From NCBI GenBank assembly GCA_017515945.1, contig JAFWDX010000502.1, positions 1 to 5,139 of the forward strand: a stretch of 5,139 nt of DNA. The letters are read 5' to 3'. The stretch's first letter is position 1. Each line of letters begins with the position of its first letter. Made by a program: the position numbers and the translations under genes. This DNA is from Blautia sp. (GTDB taxonomy: Bacteria; Bacillota; Clostridia; Lachnospirales; Lachnospiraceae). Positions 1 to 5,139 of this stretch are shown in pieces. The notes below the pieces were generated by a model. It searched no databases. It was not told where the DNA came from and saw only the letters and a program-made list of their open reading frames with translations.

Positions 1-1
1 C

Positions 2-78
2 GTGTGAGTCAAGGAACCTGTCCCCCTGACTCACCCATGAACGCTGTTCACAGAATGTTTGGAGGGCCAGACCCCATT
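2..78 (+). repeat. Left copy of terminal inverted repeat
   Basis: This is a 77-bp repeat whose reverse complement recurs at the opposite end of the window (5041-5139). Apart from a 22-bp segment present only in the right copy, the two copies agree at 75 of 77 positions; the differences are at positions 5 and 69. Within the left copy, TGAGTCA (5-11) and TGACTCA (27-33) form a perfect 7-bp stem around a 15-nt loop. A second small dyad, TGAAC-GCT-GTTCA, lies at about 38-50. The similarity stops at 78, only 6 nt before the stop codon of the HPt gene, so the repeat is intergenic and abuts that gene's 3' end. Its style (GGAACCTGTCCCC next to TGACTCA) resembles dispersed hairpin repeats mobilised by REP-associated tyrosine transposases. 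That link is from memory of the family and is inferred. The hairpin has no following U-tract, so it is not a classical terminator. Confidence 0.88.
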
Positions 79-84
79 AGTCCA

Positions 85-426
85 TCAGTCCAGCAGAGCC
101 GCTACCTTGTCTCTCTCAGAGAGGATCTTTTCAACCTGCGGCATGTAGTCTCTCTCCTCGCGGGCACGCAGCTGTTCGGTGATCTCAGTGACCGGACCGG
201 TGAGATTATTCAGGGACAGGTTTCCCATAACACCTTTAAGCGCGTGTGCAGATTCAAAAGCCCTCTGCAGGTCCCCTTCCTGGATACTTTTTTTCAGATT
301 GTCAAAGTTGGCATCCCTGATGCCGATCCCGATCAATCTGAAGTAGAAGGATTCATTCTTCATGCATCTTGCAAGGGCTACATCCGTGTCCGCTCCAAGC
401 TCTTTGAGTGCATCGATCGTCAACAT
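85..426 (-). CDS. HPt-domain phosphotransfer protein
   Basis: This 113-aa protein consists essentially of one histidine-containing phosphotransfer (HPt) domain. The signature HALKG lies at residues 61-65, making His61 the likely phospho-acceptor; the surroundings (AHALKGVMGNL) are typical of the helix that carries this histidine in four-helix HPt bundles. There is no signal peptide, membrane segment or kinase domain, so it should be a cytoplasmic shuttle that passes phosphate between receiver domains. The ATG lies 4 nt after the stop codon of the receiver-GGDEF-EAL gene. It has its own Shine-Dalgarno AGGA at 434-437, spaced 7 nt and buried in the end of that upstream gene, so co-transcription and translational coupling are expected. 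The obvious partner is the receiver domain encoded just upstream; a hybrid kinase that would complete the relay is not in the window. The domain call is firm and the partner is inferred. Confidence 0.9.
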   Translation of the reverse strand: MLTIDALKELGADTDVALARCMKNESFYFRLIGIGIRDANFDNLKKSIQEGDLQRAFESAHALKGVMGNLSLNNLTGPVTEITEQLRAREERDYMPQVEKILSERDKVAALLD

Positions 427-430
427 ATAA

Positions 431-2131
431 TCATCCTTTCCCTTCAGCCTGTTTTTTTTCTTTGATAAAACGGGTAAACTGATCTGCCGGAAGCGGTTTT
501 GAAAAATACCAGCCCTGGATCACATCGCAGCCCTCTTCCCTGAGGAGGTCGCACTGCTCCTTTTCCTCTACGCCTTCGGCCACCACCCGCATGGACATAT
601 AATGAGCCAGTTTGATCACGGAACTGACCAGGTAACGGTTTTTTCTGCTCCTGCAGATATCCCTGACCAGCTTCATATCCATCTTGAGGATGTCTACCGG
701 CAGAGATGTAAGCATCCCAAGCGAAGAATAACCGGAACCGAAGTCATCCATCTCAATGTGAAAACCGAGCTCCTGCAGGCTCATGATGGTATCGACAATA
801 TGTTTTTCATCTCCAACGTATGCGGTCTCAGTTACCTCCAGATAGAACTCATCATAACTCAGATCAAACTCTTTGAGGATCCCTGTCAGCTTGTCCACCA
901 GACCGGGATCATAGAGATCGATCCTGGAAATATTGACGGATACCGGAATGCTGACCCCATACTCTTCCTTCCAGGCACTTACCTGGGCAGCGGCCTCTCT
1001 CCATACATGATAATCCACCTTCTGAATCAGGCCGTTCTTTTCAAAAAGCGGTATAAACGCGCCTGGGCTGATCATGCCCAGCTCCGGATGGTTCCAGCGG
1101 ACCAGCGCCTCTGCGCTGCAGAGAATCGGCACGGGACCGGTGATGTCAAACTTTGGCTGGAAGTAAGCCTGCAGCTGTCTCTTCTCGATGGCTGACTCCA
1201 CCTCTGAGATCATGCGCATGGAAAGGAGCGATTTTTGCTGCATGTCTTCATCATAAAATGCGACAGGACTGGTGTAAATATCCTTGACCGTGTCGCAGGC
1301 GCTCTTGGCCCGGTCGCATCGTCTCTCGATCTCTATGTCCTCGTCAGGCTTCATGAGACATACACCGATGCGCAGCCGGACACGCGCCTTGGGGAACTGT
1401 GTGTCCAGGCTCGTCTGAAGCCTGTCGCGCAGGCTGTTATAATCCTCCTGATGGGGCAGATAAATATAAAAGACATCACCGTCTGTGCGGCACTCGATCC
1501 CACCCTGATCCCCAAGATTCCGCCGGATCGCGGCAGCGGTCTCACGCAGCACGTTGTCTCCATAAACCCTGCCGTAGATCTCATTTACCAGATGGAATTT
1601 TTCAATATTGAGGACGACCACATCCATCAGCCGGCCGGGACTGTAATACTCCTGCTGCGTGACATACTCATAAAAATACTGTTTGGTATAAAGGCCTGTC
1701 AGCTGATCCCTCTCTGTAGACTGAATGATCCGCCTGTTCTCCGTCAGTTCAACCAGCCGGCGTACCCTGGCGAGGATCACCTTTTCATCGTCATAGGGCT
1801 TTTTGAGAAAATCCGAGGCGCCAAGATCGAGCGTTTCGACCTCCGAGCCCACCTCGGAAGTGAGAACGATCACTGGGATCATACAGAGCTTTTCATCATT
1901 GCGGCGTTGGCGCAGGAACTCCCGTCCATCCATCCTGGGCATCAGGATATCAAGCATGATACATGATATCCTGTTGGACTGCGCATGCAGGATCTCCATA
2001 GCCTCCAGACCGTCGCCGGCATACAGCACATCATATTCACTGTTCAGTATGTTTCCCAGCATCAGCCGATTTACGATCTCATCATCTACAATAAGCACCT
2101 GACGGCGCCTGTTTTCCATATCCTGGCTCAT
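431..2131 (-). CDS. Response regulator REC-GGDEF(degenerate)-EAL, probable cyclic-di-GMP phosphodiesterase
   Basis: This is a 566-aa soluble protein with three domains. The receiver (about 11-128) has the acidic pair D16/D17, phospho-acceptor D61 in MLDILMP, T91, and K111-P112. The GGDEF domain (about 137-295) begins with RDQLTGLY, but its signature is DGDVF (217-221) instead of GGDEF. The usual metal-binding aspartate in the FDIDxFK-like segment is N175, so cyclase activity is unlikely. The EAL domain (about 303-560) appears complete: EALVRW (E341), N400, LEVTET (E432 and E435), DDFGSGYS (D462, D463), K483, AEGVE (519 and 522) and QGWYFSKP (Q539). The expected activity is hydrolysis of c-di-GMP to pGpG in the cytoplasm, gated by phosphorylation of D61; the degenerate GGDEF may bind GTP as an allosteric module. 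Two Shine-Dalgarno sequences precede the chosen ATG (AGGAG spaced 3 and 10 nt); Met5 is a weaker alternative start. A near-consensus promoter lies upstream, and the HPt gene follows after 4 nt. Confidence 0.93.
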   Translation of the reverse strand: MSQDMENRRRQVLIVDDEIVNRLMLGNILNSEYDVLYAGDGLEAMEILHAQSNRISCIMLDILMPRMDGREFLRQRRNDEKLCMIPVIVLTSEVGSEVETLDLGASDFLKKPYDDEKVILARVRRLVELTENRRIIQSTERDQLTGLYTKQYFYEYVTQQEYYSPGRLMDVVVLNIEKFHLVNEIYGRVYGDNVLRETAAAIRRNLGDQGGIECRTDGDVFYIYLPHQEDYNSLRDRLQTSLDTQFPKARVRLRIGVCLMKPDEDIEIERRCDRAKSACDTVKDIYTSPVAFYDEDMQQKSLLSMRMISEVESAIEKRQLQAYFQPKFDITGPVPILCSAEALVRWNHPELGMISPGAFIPLFEKNGLIQKVDYHVWREAAAQVSAWKEEYGVSIPVSVNISRIDLYDPGLVDKLTGILKEFDLSYDEFYLEVTETAYVGDEKHIVDTIMSLQELGFHIEMDDFGSGYSSLGMLTSLPVDILKMDMKLVRDICRSRKNRYLVSSVIKLAHYMSMRVVAEGVEEKEQCDLLREEGCDVIQGWYFSKPLPADQFTRFIKEKKQAEGKG

Positions 2132-2134
2132 TAT

Positions 2135-2146
2135 CTCCTGACTCCT
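2135..2146 (-). promoter_or_regulatory. Doubled Shine-Dalgarno before the GGDEF-EAL gene
   Basis: Read on the minus strand, two AGGAG sequences occur in tandem (2142-2146 and 2135-2139) at spacings of 10 and 3 nt from the ATG at 2131. The nearer one is too close for optimal initiation, so the distal one probably serves this start. If Met5 (2119) were used, the spacing would be 15 nt or more, which argues for the upstream ATG. Confidence 0.6.
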
Positions 2147-2162
2147 CTTGTAAACTGAACAC

Positions 2163-2190
2163 GAAAAATCAGATTATATAAATATTTTTC
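2163..2190 (-). promoter_or_regulatory. AT-rich dyad and possible second -10 in the leader of the GGDEF-EAL gene
   Basis: The leader contains an inverted repeat GAAAAAT ... ATTTTTC with 7-bp arms at 2163-2169 and 2184-2190. Between the arms is a perfect TATAAT on the minus strand (2173-2178). No good -35 lies 16 to 18 bp upstream of that hexamer, so a second promoter is only possible. The dyad could be a weak RNA stem or a protein site. It is not followed by a U-run that would make it a terminator. Confidence 0.3.
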
Positions 2191-2205
2191 TGATACTACA
2201 GGATG

Positions 2206-2234
2206 AGTATACCTGCAAATCCCTGATTTGTCAA
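2206..2234 (-). promoter_or_regulatory. Near-consensus sigma-A promoter for the GGDEF-EAL/HPt operon
   Basis: On the minus strand there is a perfect -35 TTGACA (2229-2234), a 17-bp spacer, and -10 TATACT (2206-2211, five of six matches to TATAAT). Transcription should begin near 2199, giving a leader of about 70 nt before the ATG at 2131. It lies in the 131-bp gap after the histidine kinase gene. The regulator and HPt genes can therefore be transcribed independently of the upstream unit, although no terminator was seen that would exclude read-through. Confidence 0.8.
2216..2230. promoter_or_regulatory. Candidate operator: perfect dyad inside the promoter spacer
   Basis: CAAATC-CCT-GATTTG is a perfect 6-bp inverted repeat with a 3-nt centre. 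It occupies most of the spacer between the -35 and -10 hexamers and overlaps the last two bases of the -35. A dyad in this position is typical of a site where a dimeric repressor blocks polymerase, or a MerR-type activator realigns the hexamers. The 17-bp spacing is already optimal, which favours a repressor. No regulator gene of this kind is in the window, and the operator role is inferred from geometry only. Confidence 0.45.
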
Positions 2235-2262
2235 TGAGCGACCGCGTGGGAGTCTGATGGGG

Positions 2263-3768
2263 TCATTTCTCCAGAGTGAACCAGAATTCCACACCATCGT
2301 CATGGTTTAATACACCGTATTCCTGTCCCATGCCTTCCATGATCGCCTTTACGATGGACAGGCCGATGCCGCTGCCGCCATATTCCCGGGTCCTGGCTTT
2401 GTCAACCTTATAAAATTTGGTCCAGAGGTTCGGGATGTCCTTTTCCGGAATCGGAGTACCGGTATTGAAGACAGAGACACGGACACGTTTTTCCTCCTCC
2501 TGTATGAGGATCCGGATGATCCGTTCACCGTCCAGATGATGGATCGCATTGGAAATATAATTTGTCACGACCTCTTCCGTTTTAAACTCATCCGCCCATA
2601 CCGGCACGCTGTGATCCGTTTCAAACTCCACATGTGCGCCGCCCTGGGTGATCATGATATCCATGTTTGTCAGGACGCCGCGGATCAGCGCCGTCAGGTC
2701 AAAGCGTTCCATCACATATGCATCGGCGCCTGACTCCAGCTGATTAAGCGACAGCAGGCTCTTGACCAGCTTATTCATCCGGGCGGATTCATCCACGATC
2801 ACGTCACAATAGAACTGCATGCTCTCCGGATCATCCGTGATCCCGTCCCGCAGGCCCTCTGCATATCCCTGGATCAGGGCGATCGGCGTCTTGAGTTCAT
2901 GAGATACATTGTTAAGGAACTCCTTGCGCATGTCGTCGATGCGGATCTTGTCGGCAATGTCCTCCCGCAGGCGCAGGTTGGCTGATTTGAGTTCGGAGAT
3001 GGTCTGCTCCAGCTGATCCGACATATGATTGAAATTCTCGCCAAGGATATCGATCTCATTGCCTGCATGACTGGAATACCGTGCGTCAAAATCCAGGCCG
3101 CTCATCCTTCGGGAAAGTTCCGTCAGTTCACTGATCGGACGTGTGATCCTGCCGGTGACGAGCCAGATCAGGAACCCGCTCAGCAGGATGATCCCCACTC
3201 CGACAAAAACGTAAAAAGTGTTGGAGATTGCCGCACTCTCCCTGATGCTGGCCAGGGGAGTCCGGATCAGGAAAAAGTACCCGGTGTCATATCGTCCCCA
3301 GCACTCCAGGTAATCCATCTCTGCGAACTGATCATGTACGAGCTGAACGAAATAATCCCCTGTTTTTTTCAGGACACGGCTGGATTCCCGGTCCGTATCA
3401 ACGCCAAAGGCATAACCGAATATTTTACTCTTTAAGACAATGTCATTATCCGGCCAGCAGACAGTCGTGGCATTTTCCGGGTCCATCAGAACCCAGGAAA
3501 GATTCTGGCGTGAGCTTCCCTGCTGCAGGGAACTGGGATAAGGGACGGACAGGCTCTCCCCCTCATCCACCTCATCCTCGTACTGGATCATCGTATTGAA
3601 ATCCAGCTGGTACAGCGTCTCACGGGCATCCAGCAGGACATCCGTCTTGCGGGTAATGTAATATTTCTCCAGAAAGATCTGGTTGATCACAGTAATACTC
3701 AGGATCGAAAGAAACATCAGTCCTATAAATGTCACTGTTATCTGGTTTTTCAATGAATCGGTTCTCAT
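2263..3768 (-). CDS. Transmembrane HAMP sensor histidine kinase
   Basis: This is a 501-aa orthodox histidine kinase. TM1 is about residues 9-32, followed by an extracytoplasmic sensor region of about 150 residues (33-183) that I do not recognise. TM2 is about 184-205 and HAMP about 206-258. The HisKA H-box FLNNVSHELKTP has His290 with the ExxT phosphatase motif (E291, T294). The ATPase domain has the N-box around N407, a G1-like NTGTPIPE (435-442), an F-box LWTKFYK, and G2 GGSGIGLSI (464-472). All catalytic boxes are present, so it should act as kinase and phosphatase. The style is that of VanS/CssS-like Firmicutes kinases, whose OmpR-type partner is usually adjacent; none is here. The ATG at 3768 overlaps the upstream TGA as ATGA, with GGAG 11 nt before it. 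A start at 3843 would extend 75 nt into the phosphodiesterase gene and add a 25-residue segment that merely mirrors that gene in another frame, so it was rejected. Confidence 0.93.
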   Translation of the reverse strand: MRTDSLKNQITVTFIGLMFLSILSITVINQIFLEKYYITRKTDVLLDARETLYQLDFNTMIQYEDEVDEGESLSVPYPSSLQQGSSRQNLSWVLMDPENATTVCWPDNDIVLKSKIFGYAFGVDTDRESSRVLKKTGDYFVQLVHDQFAEMDYLECWGRYDTGYFFLIRTPLASIRESAAISNTFYVFVGVGIILLSGFLIWLVTGRITRPISELTELSRRMSGLDFDARYSSHAGNEIDILGENFNHMSDQLEQTISELKSANLRLREDIADKIRIDDMRKEFLNNVSHELKTPIALIQGYAEGLRDGITDDPESMQFYCDVIVDESARMNKLVKSLLSLNQLESGADAYVMERFDLTALIRGVLTNMDIMITQGGAHVEFETDHSVPVWADEFKTEEVVTNYISNAIHHLDGERIIRILIQEEEKRVRVSVFNTGTPIPEKDIPNLWTKFYKVDKARTREYGGSGIGLSIVKAIMEGMGQEYGVLNHDDGVEFWFTLEK

Positions 3769-4943
3769 TTTGCGTACCGCTCCAACCATGTCTGCGGAGT
3801 CATCAGGTCCGTATAAAAGCCGTCGACTCCTTTGTTTATCCATTTGTATAAACCGTCAATGTCATTTACTGTGTAGACAAAGAGCTGCCTGCCCAGCGCG
3901 TGCACTCCCCGGGCAAGCTCCTCGGTCATCCGGTTCGTCTTGCAGGTGACGATCCGGATATCCGGCTTGTCGGCAATGACTGCCAGAACCTCGTCATCCG
4001 TCAGTTCTTTTTCCCTGTAAAGGGAAAAGATCAGAGCTTTCCACGGATAGACGCTTTTTACGATCTCATATTCCTCCGGATGGTAAAGCTGGGGAACGAT
4101 CCTGTTTACGAGGGCCTCCCCGCCGATCTCCATGGCCATGTCCACGATCGTATGATAATTGGCCTCCAGCTCCGTCATCGTCCATTCGTAGCTCTTGATA
4201 TCCAGCACCAGGATCAGATCCCTGTTCATATTTACAAGGCGGAGCACATCCTCCAGCAAAAGGGGCGTCCCTCCGTCCGGCGTCGGCATCTGGAGGAAAT
4301 CATCCGCAGTCCGGATACCACCCAGCGTCTTCCAGTTGTGTATCGCACAAAAGATGCTGTCGGAAGAAAGCAGCAGATCCGTCTCGATCGCCCTGAAGCC
4401 ATTTCTGTAACTGGCGCAAAGGGTCTCCAGCGAATTGACATACTCGACAGTCTCCCATAAGCCCTCCTCGTTTCTGACAATGCTGCCTCCGCCCGCATGC
4501 GCGATAAAGGGAACCTGCATGGCGGTCAGATCCTCTCCTGTCACCGGTGGGTGGACCGTCACATTATAGCCGACGGGATACGAGCGGGAGACGCTGATAT
4601 CCAGCACCTGCTCGATGAACGTCCTCCGGACGTACAGCTTTTTAAGGGCAATGCTGAACGCATCCTCCTGCGTATAGACAAAATCGTCCTTGGTCACCGT
4701 CCGGTAGTCATGCTCTACGCGCAGCAGGGTGTCGCTCTGCGTATCCCCGTAGCAGACAGCCGCGTCCTGCGTGGAGACCGGGACGTAACCTGCCTTTCTC
4801 ATAACGGTATGCATCGGCACATAACCGGTCTTGTACATATTGCTGTCAGTAAAGAACCAGAGCAGCGCAGCTCCGATCAGGATACCGCCGCCAAGGGCGG
4901 CCAGAATGTATGTGAACAGAAAGCCTTTTCTTCTTTTTTTCAT
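3765..4943 (-). CDS. Membrane-anchored glycerophosphodiester phosphodiesterase-like enzyme
   Basis: This 392-aa protein starts with a basic KKRRK and a single hydrophobic segment (about 7-31). It has no lipobox, so it is probably anchored with its catalytic domain outside the cell. Residues 32-145 form an unrecognised extension. From about 146 to the end is a GDPD/PI-PLC-like TIM-barrel domain: AHAGG (His149), NSLET (E173, at the PENT position), IETDL (E187 and D189, metal ligands), IHNW (His202, where the family usually has HD), LVLDIK (D248 and K250, where ExK is common), and a C-terminal FVYTVND-GVDGFYTD block. The family hydrolyses glycerophosphodiesters to glycerol-3-phosphate and an alcohol; some extracellular members act on lipid head groups or teichoic acids. 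The substrate cannot be told here. The start is supported by AGGGG at 4951-4955, spaced 7 nt. The gene ends in a 4-nt ATGA overlap with the histidine kinase, so the two are co-translated. Family call is firm; substrate unknown. Confidence 0.88.
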   Translation of the reverse strand: MKKRRKGFLFTYILAALGGGILIGAALLWFFTDSNMYKTGYVPMHTVMRKAGYVPVSTQDAAVCYGDTQSDTLLRVEHDYRTVTKDDFVYTQEDAFSIALKKLYVRRTFIEQVLDISVSRSYPVGYNVTVHPPVTGEDLTAMQVPFIAHAGGGSIVRNEEGLWETVEYVNSLETLCASYRNGFRAIETDLLLSSDSIFCAIHNWKTLGGIRTADDFLQMPTPDGGTPLLLEDVLRLVNMNRDLILVLDIKSYEWTMTELEANYHTIVDMAMEIGGEALVNRIVPQLYHPEEYEIVKSVYPWKALIFSLYREKELTDDEVLAVIADKPDIRIVTCKTNRMTEELARGVHALGRQLFVYTVNDIDGLYKWINKGVDGFYTDLMTPQTWLERYAK

Positions 4944-4982
4944 TTTTGTTCCCCTGTGTGTGCGTCGGTTGATTTCAGCATT

Positions 4983-5012
4983 ATTTTATCACCTTGTGAA
5001 GGTTTGTGCCAT
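4983..5012 (-). promoter_or_regulatory. Probable extended -10 promoter for the phosphodiesterase/kinase operon
   Basis: The minus strand reads TGATAAAAT (4983-4991), a TGn extension before a -10 TAAAAT with five of six consensus matches. An 18-bp spacer separates it from a weak -35 ATGGCA (5007-5012, four of six). An extended -10 can compensate for a poor -35. Initiation near 4976 would give a leader of about 30 nt before the ATG at 4943. No better hexamer pair was found in the 97 nt between this gene and the repeat. Confidence 0.5.
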
Positions 5013-5028
5013 GGTTTTTGTCTGAAGA

Positions 5029-5139
5029 TGAGTCAGGGAAAATGGGGTCAGGCCCTCCAAACATTCTGTGAACAGCGTTCATGGGTGAGTCAGGGGGCGG
5101 GTTCAATGAGTCAGAGGGGACAGGTTCCTTGACTCGCAC
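5029..5139 (-). repeat. Right copy of terminal inverted repeat with extra TGAGTCA units
   Basis: Positions 5041-5139 are the inverted counterpart of the repeat at 2-78, longer by 22 bp. TGAGTCAG occurs three times on the plus strand (5029-5036, 5086-5093, 5107-5114). The latter two begin tandem imperfect units of 21 and 23 bp, where the left copy has one unit. The outermost unit can pair with TGACTCG (5130-5136), with one G-T wobble, recreating the hairpin of the left copy. The 5029 unit lies just outside the segment shared with the left copy. The element sits upstream of the phosphodiesterase gene, with its inner edge about 17 bp before the predicted -35. No transposase or other coding sequence is evident in it. 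Confidence 0.85.

Noticed and set aside
1..84. Rho-independent terminator for the HPt operon formed by the left repeat
   Set aside because: The TGAGTCA stem could slow polymerase, but no U-tract follows it on the minus strand within the window.
4..465. Plus-strand open frame of 153 codons across the left repeat and the HPt gene
   Set aside because: It is antisense to the HPt gene, begins inside the repeat, and shows no recognisable domain.
602..1966. Two long plus-strand open frames (602-1195 and 1235-1966)
   Set aside because: Both are antisense to the well-supported REC-GGDEF-EAL gene and have no domain signature; they are explained by codon composition of the real gene.
2235..2262. Terminator after the histidine kinase
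   Set aside because: No stable GC stem followed by a U-run is visible, so read-through into the next operon cannot be excluded and no terminator is claimed.
2251..2265. Possible third fragment of the terminal repeat (ATGGGGTCA shared with 5042-5050)
   Set aside because: Only nine bases match, and part of them lies in the kinase stop codon region, so chance is sufficient.
3769..3843. Longer reading of the histidine kinase starting at 3843 (526 aa)
   Set aside because: The extra 25 residues lie wholly within the phosphodiesterase gene in another frame, are polar and unlike a kinase N-terminus, and the ATGA-coupled start at 3768 directly precedes TM1 and has a ribosome binding site.
4497..5132. 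Plus-strand open frame of 211 codons running into the right repeat
   Set aside because: It is antisense to the phosphodiesterase gene, continues through the intergenic region and the repeat, and has no domain features.
5029..5139. CRISPR-like array from repeated TGAGTCAG
   Set aside because: The units are short, imperfect and irregularly spaced (57 and 21 bp apart), with no unique spacers and no cas genes.

Overview
The window looks like a chromosomal segment of a mid-GC (roughly 50%) Gram-positive anaerobe, most likely a Lachnospiraceae-type member of the Clostridia (Bacillota). This is inferred from strong AGGAG-type ribosome binding sites, close-packed genes, a VanS/CssS-like sensor kinase, a membrane-anchored phosphodiesterase of a Firmicutes type, and a receiver-GGDEF-EAL protein paired with a free-standing HPt protein. 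The taxon is an inference from style and was not confirmed by any search.

Layout. All four genes lie on the minus strand and so read from right to left. At the right end (5041-5139) is one copy of a repeat, and at the left end (2-78) is an inverted copy that agrees at 75 of 77 aligned positions, apart from a 22-bp expansion in the right copy. Between them are two transcription units. Unit 1 starts at a probable extended -10 promoter near 4983-5012. It encodes a membrane-anchored, extracytoplasmic glycerophosphodiester phosphodiesterase-like enzyme (3765-4943) and a HAMP-type sensor histidine kinase (2263-3768), whose ATG overlaps the preceding TGA in an ATGA junction. Unit 2 starts at a near-consensus promoter (TTGACA, 17 bp, TATACT; 2206-2234) with a perfect dyad in its spacer. 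It encodes a receiver-GGDEF-EAL response regulator (431-2131) and, 4 nt downstream, a small HPt phosphotransfer protein (85-426).

How the parts may work together. The response regulator has a complete receiver and a complete EAL active site, but its GGDEF motif is degenerate (DGDVF). It is therefore best read as a phosphorylation-controlled cyclic-di-GMP phosphodiesterase. The HPt protein is the natural phosphodonor or phosphate sink for that receiver, which points to a multistep relay fed by a hybrid kinase outside the window. The histidine kinase of unit 1 has no conventional DNA-binding partner here. Whether it talks to the adjacent receiver/HPt pair or to a distant regulator cannot be settled from sequence. 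Its tight coupling to an extracytoplasmic phosphodiesterase suggests that it senses an envelope-related or phosphodiester-related signal.

The most unusual structural point is that the four-gene block is bracketed exactly by inverted copies of a hairpin-forming, TGAGTCA-rich repeat. It resembles repeats associated with REP-type tyrosine transposases, but no transposase is present. The block could be an invertible or passively mobilised module, or the two repeats may simply be dispersed intergenic elements that happen to flank it.
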